Assembly (NCBI GenBank): GCA_028752905.1 | Contig: JAQNBH010000007.1 | Coordinates: 11,226,419-11,290,418 of the forward strand | Direction: 5' to 3' | Length of the DNA: 64,000 nucleotides | Source: Cladorhizidae sp. MBARI D1340-BT2 | Taxonomy: Eukaryota; Porifera; Demospongiae; Poecilosclerida; Cladorhizidae | Shown: piece by piece, positions 1 through 11,786 of the stretch | Layout of the letters: the number at the start of each line of letters is the position of its first letter | How positions within the stretch are numbered: the stretch's first letter is position 1 | Made by a program: the position numbers and the translations under genes | Notes under the pieces: generated by a model | What the model saw: only the letters and a program-made list of their open reading frames with translations | Database searches by the model: none | What the model was told of the DNA's origin: nothing

Positions 1-86
1 AGTTGATGATGTGAGTTCTGAATGGACTAAATAAAGCATCACTAACAGATAACTGACAGCATGAAGGCAAAATTGAATTGATTGAT
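1..86 (-). pseudogene. Exon 1 relic of the tandem small-secreted-protein family (unit 4, cut by the window edge)
   Basis: The first 86 bases match bases 63177-63262 almost base for base, which is the N-terminal part of exon 1 of unit 3 of the right-end tandem family. Read on the minus strand, the position of the start codon is ATC instead of the ATG seen in units 1 and 2. The rest of this unit would lie to the left of the window. The same ATC occurs in unit 3, so the two copies share a lesion. Pseudogene status rests on that lost start and on the decay of unit 3; a different start outside the window cannot be excluded. Confidence 0.6.
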
Positions 87-500
87 GTTTAATGTTGTGC
101 CGCAAACTAGAATGATTTGATGTGGTGTCCCTCATCCTGATCATTTCCACCTGATGTTTCTACTACTTGCTTCTTACAACTTGAATACCAACTAGCTATA
201 TACCAGGAAGAAAATTTATTGTTTTGTTGAGTAATAGTAGAACGCTGACTACCCTGTGCGTAATCAATGGTTCAAACTTCATGTGCAGTTAACCATGAAG
301 ATATAGTAGAGTTAGTCTAATTATATTATATTAATTATTATTATTGTTGTTGTTATATTGTTATTCTTCTTCTTATTGTTGTTGTTGTTATTATTATTGA
401 GATAAGGTTTAGCCTTATTTCTTTTTGTAGACGTTTAATTCCTACTTATGTTATCTATGGTAGAAGCTGGAATTGTAAGGTCTACAACAATATTAGACTA
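1..500. repeat. Left copy of a direct duplication whose other copy ends the window
   Basis: Bases 1-180 match 63177-63355 with only scattered differences. The match continues through the shared (GTT)n/(ATT)n tract near 330-400 to the sequence around 490. The right copy keeps about 190 extra bases near 63735-63920, and part of these resembles the upstream flank of unit 2 near 61320-61400, so the left copy probably lost them. The strand that matters is minus, because this is the upstream flank of a minus-strand gene unit. Confidence 0.85.
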
Positions 501-507
501 CCTTTTC

Positions 508-1130
508 AGGGGAAGGGTGATAAAAGTGTTATAAAATCTTGTGCTTCCCGACTTTAGAGCTCCATAAATTCTGCACACTTTGGTCTGTGAACTTGATATT
601 AGCTTAAAATATAGCTCTGTCTGTGTGCTCCATTTTGATACTAAACACCTTTGCATGCATTCCCAAGTTACAGGCAACAAAGTTGATGACCTCAAAACCT
701 GCATGCCCAAATTCTCTGCAGTTCTAGCTCACAATTGGAAAGTGCTAGACAGTTGAAATTTGTAACCAGTGGTTAGAGGAAGCTCTCTACTCTACAAATC
801 GTCATTATGCACTAAAACATTAATACATAGTCAAGCACGCAGGTGGATGCTTCCTATAGCTACTGGTACTAACGTACTTTCCAATTAGAAGCTGGAGACC
901 CACAGAGAATTTGGGCACAGAAGTTTTGAGGCCACCAAACTTTGACTGCCTGTAGCATGGAAATGGTGCAATAGTTTTTAGTATCAAAAGCGAGCAAACA
1001 GAGAGAGCTATCTTTTGAGCATTATATTAAGTTCAGATAGTGAAGTGGGCAGAATCTACGGAGCTCTATAAAGTAGGAACCACAAGTTTTTATAACACTT
1101 TCTAAAATGATATCGTCCCCCCTTCAACTA
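508..1130. mobile_element. Foldback or MITE-like element with long inverted arms
   Basis: An arm of about 220 bases from near 508 to 730 recurs in reverse complement at about 880-1130, separated by about 140 bases. Anchors on the left are GTGTTATAAAA, TTTAGAGCTCC and CCCAAATTCTCTG. The right side gives the same anchors on the minus strand. The element contains no gene. Single-arm relatives occur near 35400-35640 and 41330-41480, and the right copy of the duplicated flank (63920-64000) carries the start of the same arm, so this is a dispersed family. I did not find a clear target-site duplication. Confidence 0.7.
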
Positions 1131-4100
1131 TAAATCTATCTAGATTTTTAACAAAACTTCACTTTGACTATAACAATGACTGGATTGCATTGGAAAACCT
1201 CAAACTATTGCTTAAATAAATCCTTGTTAGTGGGTAAAGAATATCATTTGGCTTTTTGAATACTCTTTAGTATTGTATAATACAAATTCGTATATTGTTA
1301 GGAATTTTTAGCATCACCATAATTAATGACATTAGTTCTATTTTACCGGCTTTCAATTCCTGCTTTTGTAGTTGTTTAATTGTTTATACAATGCATGTTA
1401 TTAAAAGCTAGAAGCTGTCAAGTTTTTACAGCAGCTATGCGTACACCCATTTTTATTCTCTAAATAGCGCACTTTAAATATAGGAAAGGGAAGTGTTTTG
1501 TTAAACTAGGGTTTCTGGCACTTAATTAGTTGGCTTCATTTACCCATTGAATTGTTTAAGCATTTATATGGACAAAAAAGTAATGCTCTACTACAAATTA
1601 TAATAATTATTTCCCCAGTAATACAGAACTACTGGAATTTGGACTATTAAATATGAGGTTACAATGAAAAGAAATATTGAAGAGAATGAATAATTAGAAT
1701 AGCAAAGTATTATGACGGTGAAGAAGTAAATGGTATGGGGGCAACAATGCCAGAGCCTGAGGCTGCCATGGAGCATCATACATACATATGTCAATACATA
1801 TATGCAATTTTCCAGGAGGTTGTAGAAGCAGAGTTGAAGAGGAACTTTAGAAGGCCAAGAACTGTTTGTCACAGAAATGGTTAATGGAACCTCTTCGGTG
1901 CAGTTGTAGCTTAACTTATAGGCACACTATAAAGCAACTAATACAAGAGTCCTTTCAAACTCCTCTATCTTCAGCTTTAGCCTGAAGGAACAATACTATT
2001 TGGAATATGTTCAAGCAAATCAATTTTTCATAGATAACTAGTGCTATGAAATTTAATGTGCCATAAAAATGTAGATTTCATCCCACCCAATTAATATTTT
2101 TTATGTAAAGGACATTTATTTAACTGTATCACTTTCAACAGATTACACAACACATTATGATGATGATGGAGACAGTTCGTAGCAGAGGGGCGTGAATTGC
2201 ACAATGGCTGATGGTAATGCAAGTGAACTAGTTAATTCTTGTCACAATACAGGCAAATACATAACTACATCTGTGTATAAGGGGGTCAGGTTTTAATCAA
2301 GCACAACTCCTATGGAGTGAATAATTTACGTCTCTAATCAATGGGTGTGGCAAGCTTGATCAGAATTGAAGAACTATGGATCTCCAAATTTTCTTTGAAA
2401 AATTAAGTTGCTGCAGTCATGTTTTTTGGGTTTTGTCCAATGTCCACTTTAACTGAAACTCAACATTCTGCAATCCAGTTTAATACTCTGGTAAATCGAT
2501 AAGAAATTAATGAGTGTTCTCACATGCGCAACATACCAGTAGTGTATAAACACTTGCTTTATGATAAGAAGTTATTAGCAGCAATTTGATGTAGGTTAAC
2601 AATAGCTCTATGAGAGTACTCACTGACCTACATCACACCTGGTTCAGGCATCTATGGGGACACACACAGAGGATCAACACCACAGTGGGCTGAGACAGGT
2701 TGAAGTCGGTTCACAATGGCTTATTACACAGCTAATTAATGTGTTAGCTCATTGACATGTTAGAAGTTAAAAAGCTTCCATTGGGCTTCCTATATACAAG
2801 AAGCCAGATAATTGAGGAAAAGCCATACAAGGACAGTTCTAGTTTACAATGTCCAAATCTGATTTCAGCCCTAAAGTTGAAGTTTCAATGTTGGTTACTG
2901 GGAAATGTTGTTAGAGATTGATGTCAATTGCATGTCATATTTTTAATTCTCTTATTCAACCATCAGAGAATAACAATCATTACATGCAGCCAAGTATAAT
3001 CAGTCCCTTGAGTTAAAAATTGAATCCTATATATAGAATGCTAGCTACAAGTCTAATCAATATGACTCCCAGCTGATAGGTGTCTATTATACTACAGTAA
3101 TTATTAGGTCACAAGGAGCATGATAGTTATTCTACAATATTTGAATTCTGCATTTTTTAGTTCCATTTCAAGTTCCTGTGATAGGGAAGTGTGGTCATGA
3201 TCTCAGAACCAAAAGTGGCTTATGTATTAGGACCAACAACTAGAAGGAGAATTTTCTAAATATATATTTTTTGTAACTCAACTCAACTTGATTACTACTC
3301 AGCTACATTAAATAAATTAGCCCCAATTACCAAGTATAGACCTTAAATTTATAAAGGATGTAGGCGCTGTTACAATTTTACTTAATCTCCAACCAATCAT
3401 GGTGGAAGATTCATCAAGTCAATGTGCACCCTGACCTTTGACCTTCACCCTTAAGAATTGGGTGAGTCATTCCTTGAATCATAATTTGCCTAAAATCATT
3501 TTGCAAATATCTTGTCAAGCCGATTTTCTCAACTTTGATATTTGCCATTGAACTTTACCATAGCTTTTCAGAATTTAGTCAGCGTTGGTAAAGTTATAAA
3601 GAGTGTGACCGCCACCATTATGGATGGCATATTTAATCAATTCTTCTTGGAAAACTTAATCTTCCTTCTGAGTTTGGTAGAGATCAGTTGAGAGGTTTTG
3701 AAGGGGCCAAAAATAAGTATAAACCAATAAAGATACACTCCACAGACAGAGTCATCACAAACACTACATAACCACACATTGCTGTGGTCAAGGGAACCAG
3801 TAGCACATATTACACCTCTACAAGAAAACTCTCAAAAGTAATAATGGACTGTGCACAGCTACACTGAAAGTTAGCACAAAACAAGACCTCGTTCATGTAT
3901 AAGAATCAACTCGTGTCGACTGAAGCCGCTAAGGCTTAGCTGATCATGAACCATTTGTTGTTAGAATTTTAAAAGCCAACTTGCTCACTGACTGGCCCAG
4001 TAAATTTAGATGTATTGTGGAAGCAGTGGAATGTCATAAAGAACCCAAGGATAGCTACCGTCCTCCCATTTCCCATGTATTTATAAAACAAACTACGTTA

Positions 4101-4400
4101 ACAGAAGTAAAATTGAAAGATATCATAATTGTATAGCTATATATGCTATATCTACTGTACAATTTAATTACTTTACTCTCTATGACTCGAGCATGGTGTG
4201 CAAGATTCATAATGTGATTTCAGTTTGGGAGCATAATAACAAAATGTGTATATAGAAAGAAAGGAATACATCCACCTGTAAAACCCATTCAAGCAAGCTA
4301 GGTACCATGTTGTGGTTCAGAAGAGTGTCCTGCACCAAAGTTGAAATGACTCACTTTCTATGCCATAATTATTATAGTGCAAATGCCAGTAATGTGATGT
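1131..4400. other. AT-rich stretch without recognisable genes
   Basis: Both strands are full of stops and no protein family is recognisable. I see no tandem array or clear mobile element border in this stretch. It may be old unique or decayed intergenic DNA. Confidence 0.5.
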
Positions 4401-4499
4401 GCAGTCCCAAACAACTACAACGAATTATATGCTTTAATCAATACAAAGCAGAGACAAGATGTTGGAAGCTGTCTATACCTTAGCACCTGTAATCTACCC

Positions 4500-6139
4500 T
4501 TTTGTTCATTCTGTATACTCTTCACCATCCTCCTTGTTCTGGGGTGACAAGTCCTTGCAATCAGCAGAAGGGGTGCAGCAGGGGGATCCCCTTGGCCCTC
4601 TCCTTTTCTGTCTTTCACTCCATCCATCATAACTGTGCTCAGCTGTCATCGGAGTTGTGTGTAATGTTTCTAGATGACATTACTCTGGGGGGCTCAACGG
4701 AAGATATAATTCATGATCTAGATAGAGCTCATTAAACAAACTGAAAAGATTGGGTTAATTTTGAACAACGACAAGTCTGAGATCATTTGCCATGATGCAG
4801 TTTCTAGAGGAACCATCTTATGCTCTCTCCCGGGAGCTCATGTGGTAGATCCCTCTGATGCCTGTCTCCTGGGTTCTCCGCTGGGTAGTGTGGAGTCTGT
4901 CTCAACTGTTCTCAGGGAGAAAATCAATGCCCTTGAGGTCATGGGGGACAGACTCAGGTTCGTTTCTGCTCAGGATGCCTTAATCCTGCTGCGTAATGCA
5001 TTTTCTATCCCTAAGCTTCTGTACACCCTCAGGACTTCTCCATGTTTTCTCTCTCCTGCCCTGATAGATTATGATGAGAGTCTCCAGTCAATTCTGAGTG
5101 GTATCACTAACATTAATTTCACTGAAGATGTCCGTTCTTGGTTGCAGGCCACTCTCCCTATTGGTGTAGGGGGTCTTGGAATCAGGAGTGCAGTGCAGCT
5201 TGCTCCCTCTGCCTTCTTGGCCTCACTGCTGCCACTCATGACCTGGTCCAAGCCATCCTGCCACCTCAGTTGTATTCACTCCCTGTCCCTTTTGTTGATA
5301 ATGCCCTTTCAGCATGGTCTATGGGTCACGACACTCCCCCACCATCAGGTCTTGCGGCGTGCTTCCAGAAATCCTGGGATATGTGCAGGGTGTCAAAGTC
5401 CGTGGAATCTTTGTTACACAATGCACCTGACGATTTAGCTCGAGCCCGGCTTTTGGCCGTTTCCAAAAAAGAATCCGGTGCATGGCTAAATGCCCTCCCT
5501 ATCTCGTCCCTGGATTTGAGGATGGATGATGATACTATCAGGGTTGCCGTGGGTCTCCGCTTGGGCTCCACTTTGTGTCTCCCCCATAATTGCCAGCACT
5601 GTGGAACAGAAGTGGATCGCCTTGCTACACACGGTCTTAGCTGCAAGAGAAGTGAAGGACGTTTCTACCGTCATACCGCCATGAACGACATCATCTTCCG
5701 GGCATTGTCATCTGCCGGGGCCCCTTCCAGGTTGGAACCGTCGGGTCTCTTTCGTTCCGATGGGAAAAGACCTGATGGGGTAACCATGGTGCCATGGAAG
5801 AATGGCAAGCAACTGGTATGGGATGCAACCTGTCCAGATACATTTTCCCAGTCGTATCGGGGTGCAGCAGTGAGTGGTCCTGGAGCTGTGGCTGCTATGG
5901 CTGAGGGGGAAAAAGTGGCCAAGTATGCCAGCCTAGATCCTTGCCACTTTTTTGTGCCTGTGGCCATCGAGTCATTGGGGGTCATCGGGAACAGGTCGAT
6001 GGCTTTCCTAAAGGAGCTCAGCCTCAGGATAAGGCAAAGAACTGGGGAGGTGAATGCCCGTGCTTACCTCCTTCAGCGTCTCTCAGTGGCAGTCCAGCGG
6101 GTGAATGCCTTGTCTGTTTTGGGGTCAGTCGGGAGTTGA
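4500..6139 (+). pseudogene. 5'-truncated non-LTR retrotransposon: reverse transcriptase end plus restriction-like endonuclease
   Basis: The protein would be the C-terminal half of a reverse transcriptase that copies the element at the target site, followed by its endonuclease. Motif B (GVQQGDPLGPLLF) is read at 4570-4608, and the catalytic block appears as FLDD at about 4664. The thumb region continues from 4740, and a Cys/His knuckle (CQHC...H...C) lies near 5590-5645. A PD-(D/E)xK-like block follows: RPDG near 5770, then WD about 15 residues later near 5820. This order, RT then knuckle then PD...D, is that of R2/NeSL-type elements with a restriction-like endonuclease. At least three frame changes break it: between motif B and FLDD, near 4725, and near 5225. 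From about 5225 to the stop at 6139 the frame is intact. The 5' half of the element is missing. The exact clade is uncertain. Confidence 0.8.
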
Positions 6140-6325
6140 ACGTGTTAGCTTTTTAGTTATTTATTTAATTATTGTTAATTAGTTATTATTTCAGTATTAT
6201 TTAGGTATTTTTGTAATTGATTATTATATAAGTATATGTGTTAATTAGGTGTTAATGAACATGGTATGTTGTGTTTGCTGTTTGCTCAAAAAAATAAATA
6301 ATAATAATAATAATAATAAATACAA
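6140..6325 (+). repeat. 3' UTR and short-repeat tail of the RLE-type retrotransposon
   Basis: After the stop codon there are about 150 AT-rich bases and then an A-run followed by about ten ATA/TAA triplets at 6289-6322. Such a short-repeat tail is usual at the 3' end of non-LTR retrotransposons and marks the probable end of the copy. Confidence 0.6.
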
Positions 6326-7139
6326 AGCTTGAAGCAATTTTCTTTCTCTTAACGGAGATGCTGGCATCAACAGTTTGAGGAAAACAACAACAGCAGCAAC
6401 AACAAAAACCTCCTCCCAGAATGATTTTTTTCCTCAATTCCTACTAATTTGTATTTAATAAAGTATTTATATTTGCATGCACACTCACTAAAATGATATA
6501 ATCTGTATCATTTTAACATAAAGGTGTCTAATGATGCACTGCATGTTGCTATGTTATGATATTAAAACTGCGATATTTAATGTTGAAATATATTTTTCAA
6601 TGTACAGAAATTTACTCGTATACAATTAATCAAAATACCAAACACGTTTTCAATTTTCAAACAATGAATGTAAGCTGTAGAAGGACTCCCGGTAATGTTT
6701 TTCAAATACTCTGCCATTAGTTTTACCTTCCCAGGACTTCAACCACATCAACTACTTGAAGCGTTGTATTTCAATGCCAGACATAGTTTATGTGAAGAAG
6801 ACTGATGAGAAATTGACGTATTAAACTATTAATATAGCATGCAGCTACAACTATGATCTAGAACTAGTAAAGAGAGAAAAGTGAGGAAATGACATCTCAT
6901 GGATGTATTAATGATGTGTGCTGGAGCTACGTACTCAATGGCCTTCTTCAAAAGATAAGATTATGAGGCACCTGGCATGGCATTTTTGTATGGCATTTTT
7001 GTAACACTGGCTGACCCTATATTTGAGTGGTCACTAACTAGTATGAGATTTCAAAACCTTAAAAAAGAAGTCTGGATTTCAAACCAAAGATATCTTGATT
7101 TCAAAGGGGATTGGATTTCTACCAGGATTTTCTGAAATG
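6326..7139. other. No gene seen; short CAA-rich patch
   Basis: A CAA/CAG-rich patch lies at about 6380-6412. Otherwise the sequence is AT-rich, without an open frame that resembles a known protein. Confidence 0.45.
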
Positions 7140-7235
7140 TTGCAAAGGTTGTAATGTATTTTTGACTAGATGCTTTGACTAGATGCTTTAGCCTTCATCA
7201 GGAGTAATGAGATGCTAGACTCGTGTGAGCCTCCT
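7140..7235 (-). mobile_element. Penelope-like element terminal segment with hammerhead-like core
   Basis: On the minus strand the order is ACTCCTGATGA, then a possible stem-loop GGCTAAAGCATCTAGTC, then a second ATCTAGTC copy. The same motif family occurs at 14045-14170, 13392-13475 and 49080-49137, two of them next to Penelope-like coding relics. CTGATGA followed by a hairpin and GAAA is the order of the hammerhead ribozyme core, which is known from Penelope-like terminal repeats. Here the GAAA box is changed to CAAA and part of the stem is duplicated, so activity is unlikely. Confidence 0.5.
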
Positions 7236-7259
7236 ATATACACACATTACAAAACCAGA

Positions 7260-7414
7260 ACGACCAAACCAAAAAAGAAATAATAAATATAATAGTAAAC
7301 AAATAAAACATGTATATATATAATAATACACTAATCAATTAAAATAAATATAATAATAATAAATGTAACGATAATAATTAAAAAAACGGGGGGAAAAAAA
7401 TAAAAAAATAAATA

Positions 7415-7445
<31 letters not shown>

Positions 7446-7575
7446 ATAAATAAACACAGCAATAAAATAAAAAATGTATATATATAAATAAACAAAATAA
7501 TAATAACAAGAACAACAACAATAATAATAACAGACGAATCTGAATATATATAACTAGAATACAAATATTTTTGTC
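7260..7575. repeat. AT-rich simple repeats (ATA, ATAA, ACA patches)
   Basis: The sequence consists almost only of A and T with (ATA)n at about 7416-7441 and (AAC/ATA) patches near 7500-7530. Open frames here are low-complexity and are not proteins. Confidence 0.8.
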
Positions 7576-7599
7576 TAGTTTACTTATAATTAACAAGGA

Positions 7600-8000
7600 T
7601 GAAGCCTCGCATTAAGACCAGGGAAGGATACAGGATAGTGGAGAGAGCCAGCAAAGTGTTCCTATCAGGGAGAATTCACCTGTCCTATAGAAGAAGCCGT
7701 GCCTTAATAGCTGTATGTTAAGATCTGGAAGCCAGAACCAGCACTGCGAAATGACTGTTAGGATTCAGACTCTTTGTAGGGAAGCAGCAAAGAAGACCAC
7801 AGCAAATCCAAGCAGAAACATCATAAGAAGCTGGAGACACTTTTGGAAAGAAGGAGATTGAGAGAAGTTTAGAAGCTGGAGATATTTTTGAGATTGAGAG
7901 AAGTTATGTTTCAAACCCAGTGATTGCCTGACTTCAGGGATCTCTTTCCCATCTGAGATAAGTGGCAATAAAGTTAGGAATACAGTTAAGTTTGCTTAGA
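7600..8000 (+). pseudogene. Possible N-terminal relic of a Penelope-like ORF
   Basis: From about 7600 the plus strand reads a basic segment beginning MKPRIKTREGYRIVERASK, and it stays open to about 7720. Its shape resembles the region before the reverse transcriptase in Penelope-like proteins, and a Penelope terminal motif lies 400 bases away at 7140-7235. Near 7830-7910 a segment beginning AGAAGCTGGAGA is present twice. No catalytic motif is preserved, so the assignment is weak. Confidence 0.3.
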
Positions 8001-8321
8001 GTGCATAATCCTAAAGGAGGTAAAGGAAGCCCGACAGATTGATACGAATAAATCAAGAAATTTTTATAAAGAAATGAAAATTGCAGTAGCAGAAGGATAA
8101 GTATGCAACGAATGCTGAAGCAGAAAAATGCTTGATATTATATGACTATCACCCAGATAAGTTTAAGGTAGCCGCTCATACAAGATATACACGTCATCCC
8201 GAGGGGTATTTCAATAATCAAGAAAAGATGATTTGCATGTTTACTTTCTGAATACATATCACACTAATCCTGAGATTGAAAAAAAATCTGACATGCGTGT
8301 TTATTCTCTGATTTATTTATT

Positions 8322-8393
8322 ATTTAATCATGATCATGATCATGATCATCATCATCATCACCACAACCATCATCATCATCATCATCATCGTCG

Positions 8394-8429
<36 letters not shown>

Positions 8430-8508
8430 ATCATCATCATCACCATCATCACCATCATCACCACCACCACCACCACCACTACCATCATCATCATCATCAT
8501 CATCATAA
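8322..8508. repeat. ATC/CAT trinucleotide microsatellite
   Basis: About 60 triplets of CAT with internal CAC and CGT variants are present. Long His, Met or Asp runs in the reading frames come from this repeat and have no coding meaning. Confidence 0.95.
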
Positions 8509-9350
8509 CTTTTTTAGTCAAGCAATAAAGTATACAACGTATTCATATATACACGGATACATCGATCATAAGTAGCTACCTGGTTTTGGCAGCAAATTAT
8601 TTTGTCATAAGACTAAGTTTCTGAGGAAACCACCTGATCACATCTTAGTGGCCAAAAAATCAGTTACTTCTGGTTCAGCCGAGCCAGTCGATTTGTACTT
8701 TATTGTATTGAAGACCTTTTACCAATTCTTGCTGGATCGAGAAACAGATTAGTCGTTAGTTGTTGCACTGCATTAGGAATCTTCAGGTATTACAATTATA
8801 ACAAATTGGCATATTGTATACAAGTAGTATATATGCACATATATACATATATACTGTACATATAATATATTATACATATATACTCTACATATATACATAT
8901 ATACTGTACATATATTCATATATTACAAACACGGGTGTGGGGGCAGTAGATGAAACAAGTGCGATTGTACAAGATCCAAAAAATTTAAAATTTTTTGGGG
9001 GGGAATGCTGGTGTGCTATCTTCACAGAGGATATAAGGCGAGAGCTCAAAATGTTTTTTACGGTCTCTGCTGGAGACACCATTTATGGTTACTAAGAACC
9101 TGCCAAAGTGAGTTTTTGAGCCTGCATATCTTTCCCACCATTTTAAAACATGGGGTCAAAACCACTCCCAATACAAGATGAATTTTATGGTTTTTAATTT
9201 TTTTTGGAGGGAAGCTGGTTTGCTATATACCTTGGTGAAGGATTCAAGGCACACTGAAAGTGCTCCTGTAGGTATAAAATGACTGAAACCAGAAGTCACC
9301 AAGGTTGTGTGTGTGTTTCTGGGTGTTTTTTAATAATGGAAGTCAACCGA
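8509..9350. other. No gene seen; TATACA-rich patch at 8815-8925
   Basis: A TA/CATATA-rich patch occupies about 8815-8925. Two short segments near 8975-9065 and 9180-9245 resemble each other: both have an A/T run around TTTTTTGG, then GGAAGCTGG or GGAATGCTGG, then GTGCTAT or TTGCTAT. This suggests an old local duplication. No protein family is recognisable. Confidence 0.4.
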
Positions 9351-9880
9351 ATACAGGAAATGTGTGTAAACATGTACATATATATATACATACAAATACA
9401 GGAAGTGTGTGTATACATGTACATTATGTATACAAATACAAGAAGTGTGTATACATGTACATACAAACACAGGAAGTGTGTGTATACATGTGCATGTATA
9501 TACTTACAAATACAGGAAATGTGTGCATATTATATATACAAATCCAGAAATTGTGTGTATACATGTACATATATATACATACACTTGCAGGAAGTGTGTG
9601 TATACATGTGCATGTATATACTTACAAATACAGGAAGTGTGTGTATACATGTACATATATACATACAAATACAGGAAGTGTGTGTATACATGTACATATA
9701 TACATATATATATGCATATAATTCATGTACATGCAATATGTACTTAAACACATATACATATATACATATATGCATATATTCATGTTCATTCAATATGTAC
9801 ATACATATATACATATATGTCCATGCATGTTCAATACATATACATGCATGTATACATGCATATATGCACAGTGTGGTTTC
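9350..9880. repeat. Minisatellite of about 41-48 bp, grading into TA/CA repeats
   Basis: About eight units contain CAAATACAGGAAGTGTGTG followed by TATACATGTACATATA. From about 9720 the array decays into TATACA/TGCATA sequence. Open frames across it are repeat artefacts. Confidence 0.85.
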
Positions 9881-9929
9881 CAATGGGATCAATATTGGCT
9901 CGCAAGTATTTGAACCCATGGTAGGTTAA

Positions 9930-10175
9930 GAACAAGTCAATAATAATAATCACTTCGTAATAACGGTATATAGAGTTCTAATAATAATAATAATAATAAT
10001 CACTAAGTAATAATGATGAATTTCTAATAATAGTAATAATGTTGGAGTTCTAATAATCACGGTAATAAATGATCACTAACTAATAAAGGTTAGAATTTAA
10101 TAATCACTAACTGATTATGGTTAAGAGTTTAGTAATCACTAACTAATAATGGTTAAGAGAGTATTAATAGTAGAA
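9930..10175. repeat. Degenerate repeat around AATAATCACTAACTAATAA
   Basis: Repeated AATAATCACTAA and TAATAATGGTTAAGAG segments occur with a short ATA microsatellite at about 9978-9998. Confidence 0.7.
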
Positions 10176-10229
10176 TAGCAGTGCATATGAACTGAAGAGT
10201 TCTCTCCTTGTCACTGCATTGATGTTTGG

Positions 10230-10312
10230 TTTCTCACAGTCTCTCTCTCTCTCTGTGTGTACATGTGTGTGTATGCATGTGTGTGTGTGTATGTGTCTGT
10301 GTGTGTGCAGCC
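10230..10312. repeat. CT then GT microsatellite
   Basis: A (CT)n tract at about 10240-10254 passes into a (GT)n tract with interruptions to about 10308. Confidence 0.85.
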
Positions 10313-10639
10313 CCCCTTGCATTTCTCTCCGACTATCTTTCCAAGCACAGGAAGATCCTGATCATCTATCCCATTGCTCTATTCTATGTGGCTATTGGTT
10401 TCCTAATATTGGCACAGAACCATCCTTTTGTATGACCTCTGAAACTTCAGTAACACTTACTCCATCTAATAACTGGCAATAACCCAACCCCCTAATTAAC
10501 TCTTTCAGCAAGTCATTGCTTCACCAGTGTTAGTTAGTTAGTTAGTTTGTTTGTTTGGTGTGTTGAAGTGCACTAACGTATATGTTATGGGAACTGGCGA
10601 CAACGGTCTATGAACTAGAGGGAAAAAACAAAATTGCCA

Positions 10640-10875
10640 ACAGAATGGAACCTGAATCAGTTCATAAATCCATCCCAACAGAATAGAACCTGAATCAGCT
10701 TATAAATCCTTAACATTGGAATGGAACCTGAATCAGCTCATAAATCCATCCCAGCAGAATGGAACTTGAATCAGCTCATCAATCCTTGCCAATGTAATGG
10801 AACCTCTGAATCACATCATAAATCCTTCCTAAACAGAATGGAACCAGAATAAGCTCATAAATTCTTCCCAAGCTT
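10640..10875. repeat. 38-bp minisatellite, about six units
   Basis: Units share AGAATGGAACCTGAATCAGC and CTCATAAATCC, and several carry small changes. Confidence 0.85.
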
Positions 10876-11116
10876 AGAGAGGAAAACGTCACTTTTTTCT
10901 TAGAGCTCGTCACATAATATATCTACTAACATGCAATAAATTTATAATTATTATTACTAGTAAAGAATGCATTGTTTGAGAGCGAAAGTGGGGTGGAGAG
11001 GAAAAGAATTACTCTTTGTCTCACCAGAGGGACATCATGGCTGGTCGTTGTTTCCTCTCCTTCACTGCAGCGAGGGAGCACTCGCACATTCAGTTTCACT
11101 TTTTGGCACTCTTCCT

Positions 11117-11245
11117 AGCTCTGTCTTCTTGTTCTCCATCTTTTCTCCTTCTCTTCCTTGCTCTGTCCTCTTGTCCTCCATCTTTCTTTCTTCTCTTCCT
11201 GTCTCTGTCTTCTTGTCCTCCATCTTTCTTTCTTCTCTTCCTCGG
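11117..11245. repeat. 42-bp pyrimidine-rich minisatellite, three units
   Basis: Three units each begin CTCTGTCTTCTTGT or CTCTGTCCTCTTGT and continue CTCCATCTTT and CTCTTCCT. Open frames on either strand reflect the pyrimidine/purine bias. Confidence 0.8.
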
Positions 11246-11334
11246 CCTCCGAGGCACACGTCATTCTTTTCTCTTCTAATGTTATTCATAGTTTCATGAA
11301 AAGTATTATTTGGCAATATGTGGTAGAGCATGTG

Positions 11335-11786
11335 CATTTCTCCAAATACTATGTATTAGTCCATGTAATTATGAGGCCACATAGTATATGCTATTAGTCC
11401 ATGTATTATGGAGGCCACGTAGTATATGCATACTACCTATTAGTCCATGTGTTATGAGGCCATGTTATGTATACTACCTATTAGTCTGTGATTATGGGGC
11501 CACGTAGTAATATGCATATTACCTATTAGTCCATATGTTATGAGGCCACGTAGTATATGCATACTACCTATTAGTCCTTGATTATGGGGCCACGTAGTAT
11601 ATGCATACTACCTATTAGTCCATATGTTATGAGGCCACGTAGTATATGTATACTACCTATTAGTCCGTGATTATGGGGCCACGTAGTATATGTATACTAC
11701 CTATTAGTCTGTGTATTATGAGGCCATGCAGTATATGTATACTACCTATTAGTCCGTGTATTATGGGGCCACGTAGTATATGTCTA
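11335..11786. repeat. About 45-bp minisatellite, roughly ten units
   Basis: Units contain CTACCTATTAGTCC, TTATGAGGCCACGTAGTATA and TGCATA or TGTATA. Two variants alternate for part of the array, one with ATGAGGCC and one with ATGGGGCC, so a higher-order unit is likely. The array is interrupted by the MITE at 11787-12052, and one partial unit resumes after it. Confidence 0.85.

Noticed and set aside
8233..8575. His-rich and Asp-rich open frames
   Set aside because: They come from the CAT/ATC microsatellite in different frames.
11062..11337. Charged minus-strand frame near 11.1-11.3 kb as a coiled-coil protein
   Set aside because: It is the translation of a three-unit pyrimidine-rich minisatellite.
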